Assembly (NCBI GenBank): GCA_947625785.1
Contig: CANQPS010000008.1
Span: 1 to 64,000 of the forward strand
From: an uncultured Clostridia bacterium
GTDB lineage: Bacteria > Bacillota > Clostridia > Oscillospirales > Acutalibacteraceae
Length of the DNA: 64,000 nt
Direction of reading: 5' to 3'
The notes under the pieces are model-generated. The model had not been told where the DNA came from, ran no database searches, and saw nothing but the letters and a program-made list of their open reading frames with translations. The position numbers were made by a program, and so were the translations under genes. Positions 1 to 7,438 of this stretch are shown here, piece after piece (within the stretch, counting starts at the first letter, position 1; the number at the start of each line of letters is the position of its first letter).

Positions 1-1
1 T

Positions 2-77
2 GCGGATGTAGCTCATTTGGTAGAGTGTCACCTTGCCAAGGTGAATGTAGCGGGTTCGAACCCCGTCATCCGCTCCA
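2..77 (+). tRNA. tRNA-Gly (anticodon GCC)
   Basis: A complete cloverleaf is visible. The 7-bp acceptor stem pairs GCGGATG with CATCCGC, the anticodon stem TCACC/GGTGA encloses the loop TTGCCAA with anticodon GCC, and the T arm carries TTCGAAC. Discriminator T is followed by an encoded CCA. It decodes GGC/GGU glycine codons and is followed by a short hairpin and then tRNA-Cys. Confidence 0.96.
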
Positions 78-78
78 T

Positions 79-107
79 AATAACGCTTAATCTCTTTAAG
101 CGTTATT
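79..107 (+). terminator. Hairpin between the two tRNA genes
   Basis: A 12-bp perfect stem (AATAACGCTTAA with TTAAGCGTTATT) has a 5-nt loop and is followed by only a weak T-rich tail. It may be a terminator or a processing hairpin between tRNA-Gly and tRNA-Cys. Confidence 0.55.
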
Positions 108-115
108 TTATATTG

Positions 116-187
116 GGCGTCATAGCCAAGCGGTAAGGCACGAGTCTGCAAAACTCCGATTCCCCAGTTCGAATCTGGGTGACGCCT
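116..187 (+). tRNA. tRNA-Cys (anticodon GCA)
   Basis: The acceptor stem pairs GGCGTCA with TGACGCC, the D arm pairs GCC/GGC, the anticodon loop is CTGCAAA with anticodon GCA, and the T arm is CCCAG-TTCGAAT-CTGGG. The discriminator is T, as usual for cysteine tRNAs. CCA is not encoded, unlike the neighbouring tRNA-Gly. The outermost anticodon-stem pair (141/157) is a C-C mismatch; the other four pairs are regular. Confidence 0.94.
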
Positions 188-195
188 CTTTTCTT

Positions 196-227
196 AAAAA
201 AGTCGGGAATTATATCCCGACTTTTTT
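196..227 (+). terminator. Rho-independent terminator after tRNA-Cys
   Basis: A perfect 13-bp stem (AAAAAAGTCGGGA with TCCCGACTTTTTT) has a 6-nt loop and ends in a T-run. It closes the tRNA unit. Confidence 0.9.
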
Positions 228-331
228 ATATACAAACTGTCAAAAATTAAGATTTGTTTAAGAGTGCCTTGTATAATAGCATTTCCTTTAAAAATAGGTA
301 TTTAAGTAAATCTTAACCCAAATCATATCTG

Positions 332-360
332 TTGACACCAATTTATAATACTTGTATAAT
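332..360 (+). promoter_or_regulatory. Consensus sigma-A-type promoter
   Basis: TTGACA (332-337) and TATAAT (355-360) are both perfect consensus hexamers with a 17-bp spacer, upstream of the lipoprotein gene at 398. Confidence 0.85.
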
Positions 361-397
361 TAAAATATGGATTAGTAATATGTAGGAGTGGTATGGT

Positions 398-832
398 TTG
401 AAAAAAATAATATCATTTTTTGTTTTAGCAGTTACAATGTTAGCGTTTATGACTTTAAGTGGCTGTAAAGATAATGAAACGAGTGAAGAAATTACAGAAT
501 TAAATGGCGTATGGACATTTTCATATGCTACATATAACGATGATAACATAAAACTTAAATATGGTTCAGAAGTATCAATATATTTTAAAGGCGGTATATG
601 CAAGGTAAAAGAAAACGATAATATAATTTCCGGTAACTATAAGGTTAAAGGTAATGAGATTACATATACTTTTAATGATAAATTTTATACTATGACAAGT
701 AATGACGGCGGCAATACTATGCAATATGTAGAAAAAGATGATAATAATATATTATGCATATATTATAAAAGAACCGGCAATATTGACGAAAGTGAATGGA
801 TAATAGATGATACGAGTTCAGAAGAAACATAA
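398..832 (+). CDS. Putative small lipoprotein (unknown function)
   Basis: This 144-residue protein starts with a lysine-rich, hydrophobic signal peptide ending in a lipobox (LSGC, Cys about 23), so it is probably exported and lipid-anchored. The mature part is acidic and rich in Asn, Asp and Tyr, and looks like a small beta-rich domain (residues 33-115) of the kind in DUF-type lipocalin-like lipoproteins. No catalytic motif is visible. The start is TTG, because TAGGAGTGG sits 7-8 bases upstream and the nearby ATG at 392 stops at once. A consensus promoter precedes it and a hairpin follows, so it is probably monocistronic. Function unknown. Confidence 0.8.
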   Translation: MKKIISFFVLAVTMLAFMTLSGCKDNETSEEITELNGVWTFSYATYNDDNIKLKYGSEVSIYFKGGICKVKENDNIISGNYKVKGNEITYTFNDKFYTMTSNDGGNTMQYVEKDDNNILCIYYKRTGNIDESEWIIDDTSSEET

Positions 833-907
833 TACCCGTAAGTATTTGGCACACAAGTGTTGAAATTTATCTTGTAGTAAACTTTTGGCTAAAAGAAAAT
901 TACAAAA

Positions 908-931
908 AACGACTCTTATTAAAGAGCCGTT
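908..931 (+). terminator. Probable rho-independent terminator
   Basis: AACGACTCTT pairs with AAGAGCCGTT (one A-C mismatch) around a 4-nt loop, followed by CTTTTATTTT. It lies downstream of the lipoprotein at 398-832. Confidence 0.7.
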
Positions 932-973
932 CTTTTATTTTATTACAAATGATTACAAAATTTAATATCCTCT

Positions 974-1002
974 TTGCATATATATACTAAGTGTGATATA
1001 AT
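974..1002 (+). promoter_or_regulatory. Promoter of the lipoprotein-fol cluster
   Basis: TTGCAT (974-979) and TATAAT (997-1002) are 17 bp apart, 36 bp upstream of the gene at 1038. Because the following genes abut, this promoter may drive the whole lipoprotein-folPBK run. Confidence 0.75.
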
Positions 1003-1037
1003 TTAATGCAGATAAACTTTTACAAGGGAGGATAGAT

Positions 1038-2363
1038 ATGAAAAGATTTTTTTCATTATTTGTTGGCATAGTATTGTTATTCAGCCTGACCTCTTGTAGA
1101 TTAAGTAATGAAATAAAAAGTACAGTTTCAAATTACTTTAATATTACTGATAATAAAATAAACAGCGATGATAACAAGAAAGAATATAACCTTGTATCAC
1201 CAACGGTTTATATTAATAATAGTAATTATAATTCCGTAAATAGTACCGATTGTTACTCAATGCTTAATAATTACTATCAAAGAAATCTATACAATCAAAT
1301 GCAAAGAAATGTTTATTATATATGTGATACGATTACAAACGATAGAGATTATTATATAAAGCGAATTGTTATACAAGATGTTGAAATACCTGTACAGGAA
1401 ATAAGAATGACATTTTACGCTTTTATAAATGATAATGTAGACGTATTTTGGCTAAAAAGAAGTTTTGAGTATGATTATAGAGATGGCGATACAATAATAG
1501 AATTGAAATCTATATTAAACAGCACAGAATGTGCAGAAAATATTGATAAATTGAGATTGCATATAAATCAGTATTTAGACAGTATTCCAAGTGATTTAGG
1601 CGAATTTGAAAGAGAATTAGCCATTCACGATTTAATAGTTAATAATTGTCAGTATGATAATAATGCCTCTCAGATATCAGATAATTGGAGCAGCTTTACA
1701 GTGGTCGGAGCATTAGTAAATGGTATGGCAGTATGTGAAGGCTATGCGAAATCATTCAAATTATTACTGAATTTATGTGGTATAAATTCAAGATTAATTT
1801 TAGGATATGGTAATTCACAGCCTCATATGTGGAATATCGTTAAAATAAATGATAATTGGTATTATGCGGATATAACTTGGGACGATTCGCAACAGCATAT
1901 AAATCATAATTATTTAAACCTGAATTCTGATAAAATGCTTATCGACCATACATTAGATGAAGAATATCCATCTGATTTAAATTGTATAACAGAAAATAAA
2001 AGCTTTAATTTTAAAATACCTGAATGTTTTTCAATGGAGTATAATTATAATTACCAAATGACATATGTGCTGAATGAGTTTTCACAGACAACAGATAGTG
2101 AAATAATTAATGAAATTTGTCAGACTATATTATCAAACCAAGATTCATATTCTATTATAGTTGGCGACAATATGGACTATGAGGATACTGTAAATAAATT
2201 GTTATCGGAAGAACCATACAAATTATTTTATTATCTTATAAAGGCTAATGAATTTTTGGAACAGGGATATAATATAACTATTGACACATCATCTTTATCA
2301 TATTATAAGTTTGAAAGATTGAGATTGATAACAATTAACTTGAATTACAGTGAGGTTCAATAA
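1038..2363 (+). CDS. Transglutaminase-like domain lipoprotein
   Basis: This 441-residue protein has a signal peptide with lipobox LTSC (Cys20), then a low-complexity Asn/Tyr-rich stretch. A transglutaminase/protease-like core follows at residues about 190-285. The family triad is readable as Cys233 (in AVCEGYAKSF), His263 (PHMWN) and Asp278 (YYADITWDD), so the enzyme fold is probably active. Proteins of this type in Gram-positives are cell-surface peptidases or transglutaminases; the substrate here cannot be inferred. The C-terminal 130 residues match nothing I recognise. The start ATG has GGGAGGA upstream. The stop TAA directly abuts the folP start codon, so it is likely cotranscribed with the folate genes without an obvious functional link. 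Confidence 0.85.
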   Translation: MKRFFSLFVGIVLLFSLTSCRLSNEIKSTVSNYFNITDNKINSDDNKKEYNLVSPTVYINNSNYNSVNSTDCYSMLNNYYQRNLYNQMQRNVYYICDTITNDRDYYIKRIVIQDVEIPVQEIRMTFYAFINDNVDVFWLKRSFEYDYRDGDTIIELKSILNSTECAENIDKLRLHINQYLDSIPSDLGEFERELAIHDLIVNNCQYDNNASQISDNWSSFTVVGALVNGMAVCEGYAKSFKLLLNLCGINSRLILGYGNSQPHMWNIVKINDNWYYADITWDDSQQHINHNYLNLNSDKMLIDHTLDEEYPSDLNCITENKSFNFKIPECFSMEYNYNYQMTYVLNEFSQTTDSEIINEICQTILSNQDSYSIIVGDNMDYEDTVNKLLSEEPYKLFYYLIKANEFLEQGYNITIDTSSLSYYKFERLRLITINLNYSEVQ

Positions 2364-3158
2364 ATGAAAAAATTTTTCAAATGCGGCAAATATAATATAG
2401 AACTTGGTAAAAAAATCTATGTTATGGGGATTTTGAATATTACACCCGATTCTTTTTCGGACGGAGGTAAATGGAATAATCCGGAAAGTGCTTTAAAAAG
2501 GGCACTCGAAATGGTTGAATGTGGCGTAGATTTTATAGATATAGGTGCACAATCAACAAGACCGGGTTATATTGAGATTCCGCCAAAAGAAGAATTGAAA
2601 AGATTATTGCCTTTTTTGAAGATAATACAAGGTAAAATTAACATACCTTTATCTATTGATACATATTTTCCTGAAGTGGCGGAAACAGCTTTGAAATATG
2701 GAATTAATATAATAAATGATGTAAATGGATTTGAAAACGAAAAAATGTACGAAATAGCTTCAAAATCTGATTGCGGTTGTATAATTATGCACAATAAGTC
2801 CGATGGAATTAAAAAATTTTTTGAGAGCAGCCTTGAAAAAGCAAAAAGTTATAATATTTCTCCCGACAGAATTTGCTTTGACCCCGGCATTGGATTTGGT
2901 AAAACCTATGAGATGAATTTGCGGCTTTTGAAAAATTGTAACGATATGAGAATTGAAGATTGTGCATATTTAGTCGGTGCATCAAGAAAAAGAGTTATTG
3001 GTATGTCTTGCGGAAATCCGCCATTTGAGGAAAGAATGGCAGGAAGTATATCCGCACATATTATAGCGGCTATAAATGGTGCGGATATTTTGAGAGTACA
3101 CGATTTTAAAGAAACTATTCAAGCAGTAAAAGTGGCACAAGCAATTTTAAGGAGTTAA
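2364..3158 (+). CDS. folP: Dihydropteroate synthase
   Basis: The enzyme condenses 7,8-dihydropterin pyrophosphate with p-aminobenzoate to give dihydropteroate in the cytoplasm; it is the sulfonamide target. The 264-residue TIM barrel has the expected signatures in order: NITPDSFSDGG from residue 25, IDIGAQSTRPG at 58-68, DPGIGFGK from 173 and SRKR at 207-210. The length is normal. AGTGAGG lies upstream of the ATG, which begins immediately after the previous stop codon. folB follows after 6 bp and folK overlaps folB, giving three consecutive steps of folate synthesis. folE and folC are not in the window. Confidence 0.97.
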   Translation: MKKFFKCGKYNIELGKKIYVMGILNITPDSFSDGGKWNNPESALKRALEMVECGVDFIDIGAQSTRPGYIEIPPKEELKRLLPFLKIIQGKINIPLSIDTYFPEVAETALKYGINIINDVNGFENEKMYEIASKSDCGCIIMHNKSDGIKKFFESSLEKAKSYNISPDRICFDPGIGFGKTYEMNLRLLKNCNDMRIEDCAYLVGASRKRVIGMSCGNPPFEERMAGSISAHIIAAINGADILRVHDFKETIQAVKVAQAILRS

Positions 3159-3164
3159 TTACAT

Positions 3165-3539
3165 ATGGATAAAATAATAATAAAGGGATTAAAAATATTT
3201 GCATTTCACGGTGTTAATCCGGAGGAGAAAGATGATGGACAGGAATTTGAAGTTGATGTAACAATGTATATTGATATATCACAACCTTGTAAAAACGATG
3301 ATTTGTGTTGTACCGTAAATTATGCAAAGGCTACGAAAACTATCATAAGAGCGATGACAGAAAAAAAATTTGACCTTATTGAAAGAGCAAGTGAATATAT
3401 CGCTGAAACACTTATAAAGGAATTTAATATGATAGATAGCGTAACGGTTTTATTGAAAAAGCCTAATGCACCTATAAGGGCAGCATTTGAATATGTAGCT
3501 GTTGAAATTACAAGAAAAAGAAGTGATTATATTGAATAA
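3165..3539 (+). CDS. folB: Dihydroneopterin aldolase
   Basis: It cleaves 7,8-dihydroneopterin to 6-hydroxymethyl-dihydropterin and glycolaldehyde. The 124-residue length and tunnelling-fold pattern are typical: IKGLKIFAFHGVNPEEK near the N-terminus with the conserved Glu at about 22, and LLKKPNAPI with the catalytic Lys near residue 100. It sits between folP and folK, and the folK start overlaps its last codons, suggesting translational coupling. Confidence 0.95.
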   Translation: MDKIIIKGLKIFAFHGVNPEEKDDGQEFEVDVTMYIDISQPCKNDDLCCTVNYAKATKTIIRAMTEKKFDLIERASEYIAETLIKEFNMIDSVTVLLKKPNAPIRAAFEYVAVEITRKRSDYIE

Positions 3540-4023
3540 CTTATATAAAGCGGTTTTGTGCCTTGGTACTAATATAGGGGATAGAAAATTAAATTTACAA
3601 AAGGCTATATCATATATAAATAATTTATATGATACAAAAGTAATAAGAAAATCATTTATTTATGAAACATTACCTTTCGGGATTGAAGAAGAACAGCCTA
3701 ATTTTTATAATTGCTGCATAGAAATCGAAACCACTCTTATACCGGAAATCCTGATGGGGGCTTGTTTAGGAATAGAATCTGCAATGGGCAGAAATCGACC
3801 TTATCATTATGCACCACGCACGATTGATATTGATATTATTGCCTGTGAAAATTATAATTCTGACAAAGATTATCTGACAGTCCCTCATAAACTCTATAAA
3901 GAAAGGGCTTTTGTACTTATTCCGCTTATGGATTTATATCCTGATATGGATTTATATGGTGATAAATTTGATATATCAAATTTATCAAATATAAATGATG
4001 TTGTAAGAAAAGAAAATATATAA
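3532..4023 (+). CDS. folK: 6-hydroxymethyl-7,8-dihydropterin pyrophosphokinase
   Basis: It transfers pyrophosphate from ATP to hydroxymethyl-dihydropterin, making the FolP substrate. The family signature is clear: LCLGTNIGDR at the N-terminus, and MGRNRPYHYAPRTIDIDII with the two metal-binding aspartates. I chose the TTG at 3532, which overlaps the folB stop and gives the usual short N-terminus before LGTNIGDR; GTG 3523 and TTG 3502 are possible longer starts. A bidirectional terminator closes the operon. Confidence 0.93.
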   Translation: MNNLYKAVLCLGTNIGDRKLNLQKAISYINNLYDTKVIRKSFIYETLPFGIEEEQPNFYNCCIEIETTLIPEILMGACLGIESAMGRNRPYHYAPRTIDIDIIACENYNSDKDYLTVPHKLYKERAFVLIPLMDLYPDMDLYGDKFDISNLSNINDVVRKENI

Positions 4024-4034
4024 ATATAAAATAT

Positions 4035-4074
4035 CTCCCATTATAAGAAACTTAAAATTCTCTTATAATGGGAG
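4035..4074. terminator. Bidirectional terminator between folK and the PBP gene
   Basis: A 14-bp perfect inverted repeat (CTCCCATTATAAGA with TCTTATAATGGGAG) lies between convergent genes. T-rich sequence follows on the plus side (TTGTATTTTA), and AT-rich sequence on the other. Confidence 0.85.
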
Positions 4075-4081
4075 TTGTATT

Positions 4082-5437
4082 TTATGGTAAAAGTGCTTTC
4101 ATAGCGGTTACTGCAATAGGGCCTGCCGAACTTATGCCATATCCGCCTTCTTCAACGACTACTACAAAAGCATATGGAAAATCTTCATCTTTACTATATC
4201 CGACCATCCAAGCATTAGGCTGTTTACCTCCGCCAACTTCTGCCGTACCGGTTTTTGCACAAATGTCCATTCCTTCAAACATATCTTTACCATAATGAGA
4301 TAACATAGTATAATCAAGCATATCTGCAATTACAGAATTTGTACTTGGTGAAATCATTTGATTATAATATTCTGTTTTTGTTTTGTCATTCGTTAAAATA
4401 TTCCCGTCTGATATTTCACTTATAATATATGGCTTAACGGGTGTTCCGTTATTTGCGATAGCCCCGCATATAATAAGCATACTAATAGGATTAACAAGGT
4501 CAGTATATTGACCGATACCGGACCACGCAAGAGCATTATCATCTGCATTTGATACATTATAATTTCCTGATTTTGTAGGTATATCATTTATATAATATTT
4601 TGTATTAATACCCATTTTATTAGCCGTTTCGGTCATTATATCTTTACCGACTTCAACGGCCAGTTCTGCAAATGCTATATTGCACGATTTAGCCATAGCG
4701 GTTTTCATATCAATTTCACCGTGTTCCAACATACAAGTAATTAATTCGCCATTGATTAATTTTGAACCGTTACAAGTAAATGTTCTGTCCATAACATTTG
4801 GAATAGTATCTATTGCAGCAGCAGCGGTTACTATTTTAAATATTGAACCGGGTGCATAGGTAGAAGATATTGCACGATTTATATATGCACCATCATATTT
4901 TGCATTGGTGAGTAAATCGGACGGTATATTTTCGGGGTCATAGCTCGGGGTACTTACCAAACAAACTATCTCACCTGTTTTATAATTATAAACGATTGTG
5001 GTACCTTTAACATTTTCCATAGATTCATAAACTTTTCTGCAAACCTCACTGTCTAATGTTAAAGTAATATCGTGGCTGTTATTGCTGTATCCTGTTAAGG
5101 CATTAAAGCCTATTAATTGTTTTCTATAAAATACTTGGACTGATGTTGCTATATTGTTTGTACTGTCGCCAACGGTATGCAATATTGCCTTACGGATATT
5201 AACATTATTGCTATAATTTCTTGTACCGTTTGAAGATGATGCAACGACTATGCCGTTTCTGTCGTATATTGTACCGGCTCGGTCAAGTCCGCCGCTGCCG
5301 CTGACATATTGGTTCATAGGCTTTGATGCCCATTCTTCTTGATGTATTATAAGGTTGACAGCAAAATATATAAGTCCGATAAAGAATGTTACTGTTAATA
5401 TAAGCAATAAAATAGAACGGTTTCTTGTCCTTTTCAT
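4082..5437 (-). CDS. Class B penicillin-binding protein (transpeptidase)
   Basis: This membrane-anchored D,D-transpeptidase crosslinks peptidoglycan. One N-terminal membrane segment (about 10-32) is followed by a short dimerisation region containing AGTIYDRNGIVVA and then the transpeptidase domain. Its motifs are SIFK (catalytic Ser about 198), SCN and KTGTAE (about 402). At 451 residues it is short for class B PBPs, like mycobacterial PbpA. I chose the ATG at 5437 because AAGGTG precedes it by 6 bases; a GTG 9 bases upstream is less well placed. It lies 10 bp downstream of the FHA-SEDS gene, so the two probably form a dedicated glycosyltransferase/transpeptidase pair. Confidence 0.93.
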   Translation of the reverse strand: MKRTRNRSILLLILTVTFFIGLIYFAVNLIIHQEEWASKPMNQYVSGSGGLDRAGTIYDRNGIVVASSSNGTRNYSNNVNIRKAILHTVGDSTNNIATSVQVFYRKQLIGFNALTGYSNNSHDITLTLDSEVCRKVYESMENVKGTTIVYNYKTGEIVCLVSTPSYDPENIPSDLLTNAKYDGAYINRAISSTYAPGSIFKIVTAAAAIDTIPNVMDRTFTCNGSKLINGELITCMLEHGEIDMKTAMAKSCNIAFAELAVEVGKDIMTETANKMGINTKYYINDIPTKSGNYNVSNADDNALAWSGIGQYTDLVNPISMLIICGAIANNGTPVKPYIISEISDGNILTNDKTKTEYYNQMISPSTNSVIADMLDYTMLSHYGKDMFEGMDICAKTGTAEVGGGKQPNAWMVGYSKDEDFPYAFVVVVEEGGYGISSAGPIAVTAMKALLP

Positions 5438-5447
5438 ATTAAACACC

Positions 5448-7115
5448 TTACTTTCTTTTTACGCCGTAAGTCCTTTCGTCCGAGGCTTTCATAAACGAAA
5501 GAAGTCCCCAAACGGAAATTATACTTGAACCGCCTTGACTTATAAAAGGAAGTGTTACGCCTGTTAGAGGTAAAATATCGGTTGCACCAAATATGTTCAA
5601 AGCCGCCTGAAATAGCAGTAATCCTGCCGCTGTACAGGCAGATATTGAATAAAAGGTTGACCTGCTGCGTAAAATAGAACCTCTTGTATATAAAGCAAGT
5701 CCGGCTATTGCACAAACGATAATAATGGCGAGTACTACGCCTAATTCTTCACACATAACACCAAATGCAAGGTCACTTGTTGCGGCGAATATATACCTCA
5801 ATTCCCCGTTTCCTATACCTACACCAAATAGTCCGCCGCTTGCACTATATGTTAAGACATTAGCTTGTTGATATCCGGATGTTTGGGCATATTCCCAGAC
5901 GTGTCCCCAAGCCTCAAATCTTGTTGCTATATATGGTTTGAAGTTTAATATAACAATAACTCCTATTACCGCAGCAGCTATGCCAAGTATAAAGGCTGTT
6001 ATACTTCCTGACCTCATAAATGATATAAGTAAAAATGTTACATAAAATATACAAGCTGTTCCGAAGTCGCCCATTAGGCACAATGCACCTATGCAAATCA
6101 ATGAAAATAAAATAAATCCTGTAAGATTTTTACTTTTTTGCAATTGATTAAGCGTTGATGTGCCAACAAATATAAATGCTATTTTTACAAATTCAGATGG
6201 CTGTACAGATATAGAACCTATTTCTATCCAGTTTTGAGCACCGTTTTTAACATCTCCGAATATAAGATTTATGGCTAATAATAATATTGCAAGTATAGAT
6301 ATTGAAAATCTATATTTGGCAACAACATCTGTTTTTTCCATAAATTTTATTAGACAACAGTAACATATTATTCCAATACTCCCAGCGATAAGCTGTACAT
6401 ATGCCTGTCTTGTATTAGTTCCTGCGATAATTATAATACCAACACCCGTAAGCATTAACGCTATACTTTCAAGTTCAAAAGTAGCTCTTTTGAATACAAA
6501 TGTCGATATAATATAAAATAGCCACGATATTCCTACAAATATCCCAAATATTATAAATATATCTTTTTTATTGATATTATCACTTAAACTTGCATCAATC
6601 GTTAAAAACAACAAAAATAATGATACAGTAAGCATAAGTAAAAATGGGTGAACAGCTTTCTTATTTTTTTCGGCTGAGCTGTCTGAGGAAATATCATTTA
6701 TACAATCACTAACTCTTTTTAACATAAGATTTTTACTTCCTATGCTCAAAACGGCATTTACATATACAGGAACACTTCCTCTTACAAGTTTACCATTAAG
6801 ATAAACACCGCTTTTTGAACCCGTATCAGAAATAAACCAAGCCTTTTCTCGCCTAAATAATACAGCGTGTTCTCTCGAAACAGTCATATCTTTAATTTGT
6901 ATATCAGAGCTTTTTCTTCTTCCGATAGAATTTTCCCAATAGTAAACGGGATAAATATTGTTGCTGTCTACATCTGCTAACATTATAAGAGGGCGTTTTT
7001 CTCTCCTGCGATGACGAATAGATACATATCCCTCATATACTATAATAACCGCAAGTATAGGTAAAATAATTCTTACACTTATATCCGCAAAATTAAAAAT
7101 AAAAGACATTTTCAT
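5448..7115 (-). CDS. FHA domain fused to a SEDS-family (FtsW/RodA/SpoVE) glycosyltransferase
   Basis: SEDS proteins polymerise lipid II into glycan strands together with a class B PBP. This 555-residue protein has an N-terminal membrane segment (about 12-30), a forkhead-associated domain and then about 10 membrane segments (155-545). The FHA domain has GRR at 65-67, SREH at 80-83 and NG at 107-108. SEDS motifs include QPSEFVKI, DFGTACIF, SDLAFGVMCEELG and LPFISQGGSS. FHA domains bind phosphothreonine, so polymerisation may respond to a Ser/Thr kinase; none is encoded here. Actinobacteria keep FhaB, RodA and PbpA as separate neighbours, whereas here the first two are one polypeptide. GAGGTGAT precedes the ATG. 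Confidence 0.94.
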   Translation of the reverse strand: MKMSFIFNFADISVRIILPILAVIIVYEGYVSIRHRRREKRPLIMLADVDSNNIYPVYYWENSIGRRKSSDIQIKDMTVSREHAVLFRREKAWFISDTGSKSGVYLNGKLVRGSVPVYVNAVLSIGSKNLMLKRVSDCINDISSDSSAEKNKKAVHPFLLMLTVSLFLLFLTIDASLSDNINKKDIFIIFGIFVGISWLFYIISTFVFKRATFELESIALMLTGVGIIIIAGTNTRQAYVQLIAGSIGIICYCCLIKFMEKTDVVAKYRFSISILAILLLAINLIFGDVKNGAQNWIEIGSISVQPSEFVKIAFIFVGTSTLNQLQKSKNLTGFILFSLICIGALCLMGDFGTACIFYVTFLLISFMRSGSITAFILGIAAAVIGVIVILNFKPYIATRFEAWGHVWEYAQTSGYQQANVLTYSASGGLFGVGIGNGELRYIFAATSDLAFGVMCEELGVVLAIIIVCAIAGLALYTRGSILRSRSTFYSISACTAAGLLLFQAALNIFGATDILPLTGVTLPFISQGGSSIISVWGLLSFMKASDERTYGVKRK

Positions 7116-7147
7116 ATCACCTCTAATATAACTTTTTCTTACTTAAT

Positions 7148-7176
7148 ATCATATAATTAGTTCTATATTTTGTCAA
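7148..7176 (-). promoter_or_regulatory. Promoter of the FHA-SEDS/PBP operon
   Basis: On the minus strand, TTGACA (complement of 7171-7176) and TATGAT (complement of 7148-7153) are 17 bp apart, about 33 bp before the start codon at 7115. Confidence 0.8.
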
Positions 7177-7293
7177 ATTATAAATATGTAACTAATTGTA
7201 AAGAATATATAAATTTATAATTTATTTATTTTCTTATTGATTTTTAGCAAATATTATAAAATTGTAATAATTTGTATAATATATTATTCCATT

Positions 7294-7328
7294 TTTATAC
7301 TGTTATAATCACTTATTTATACTGTTAT
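7294..7328. repeat. Two 13-bp direct repeats, 22 bp apart
   Basis: TTTATACTGTTAT occurs at 7294-7306 and again at 7316-7328, a spacing of about two helical turns. The pair lies in the 323-bp AT-rich gap between the divergent FHA-SEDS and lipoprotein genes, just upstream of the rightward promoter. It may be a tandem regulator site. The rest of the gap holds only the two promoters. Confidence 0.5.
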
Positions 7329-7359
7329 CATTTGTAACCAAATATTAATAAAAGTATTG

Positions 7360-7388
7360 TTGAATTTATTTTGTAATAGTGTTATTAT
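7360..7388 (+). promoter_or_regulatory. Probable promoter of the lipoprotein at 7439
   Basis: TTGAAT (7360-7365) and TATTAT (7383-7388) are 17 bp apart. The region is very AT-rich, so a chance match cannot be excluded. Confidence 0.5.
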
Positions 7389-7438
7389 ATTATTAGTTAC
7401 TCAAATAACTAAATATATTGAATGGAGATGTACAATTT

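Noticed and set aside
4068-4295. 75-residue plus-strand frame at the end of the PBP gene
   Set aside because: It is antisense to the conserved KTG region of the PBP and begins inside the terminator.
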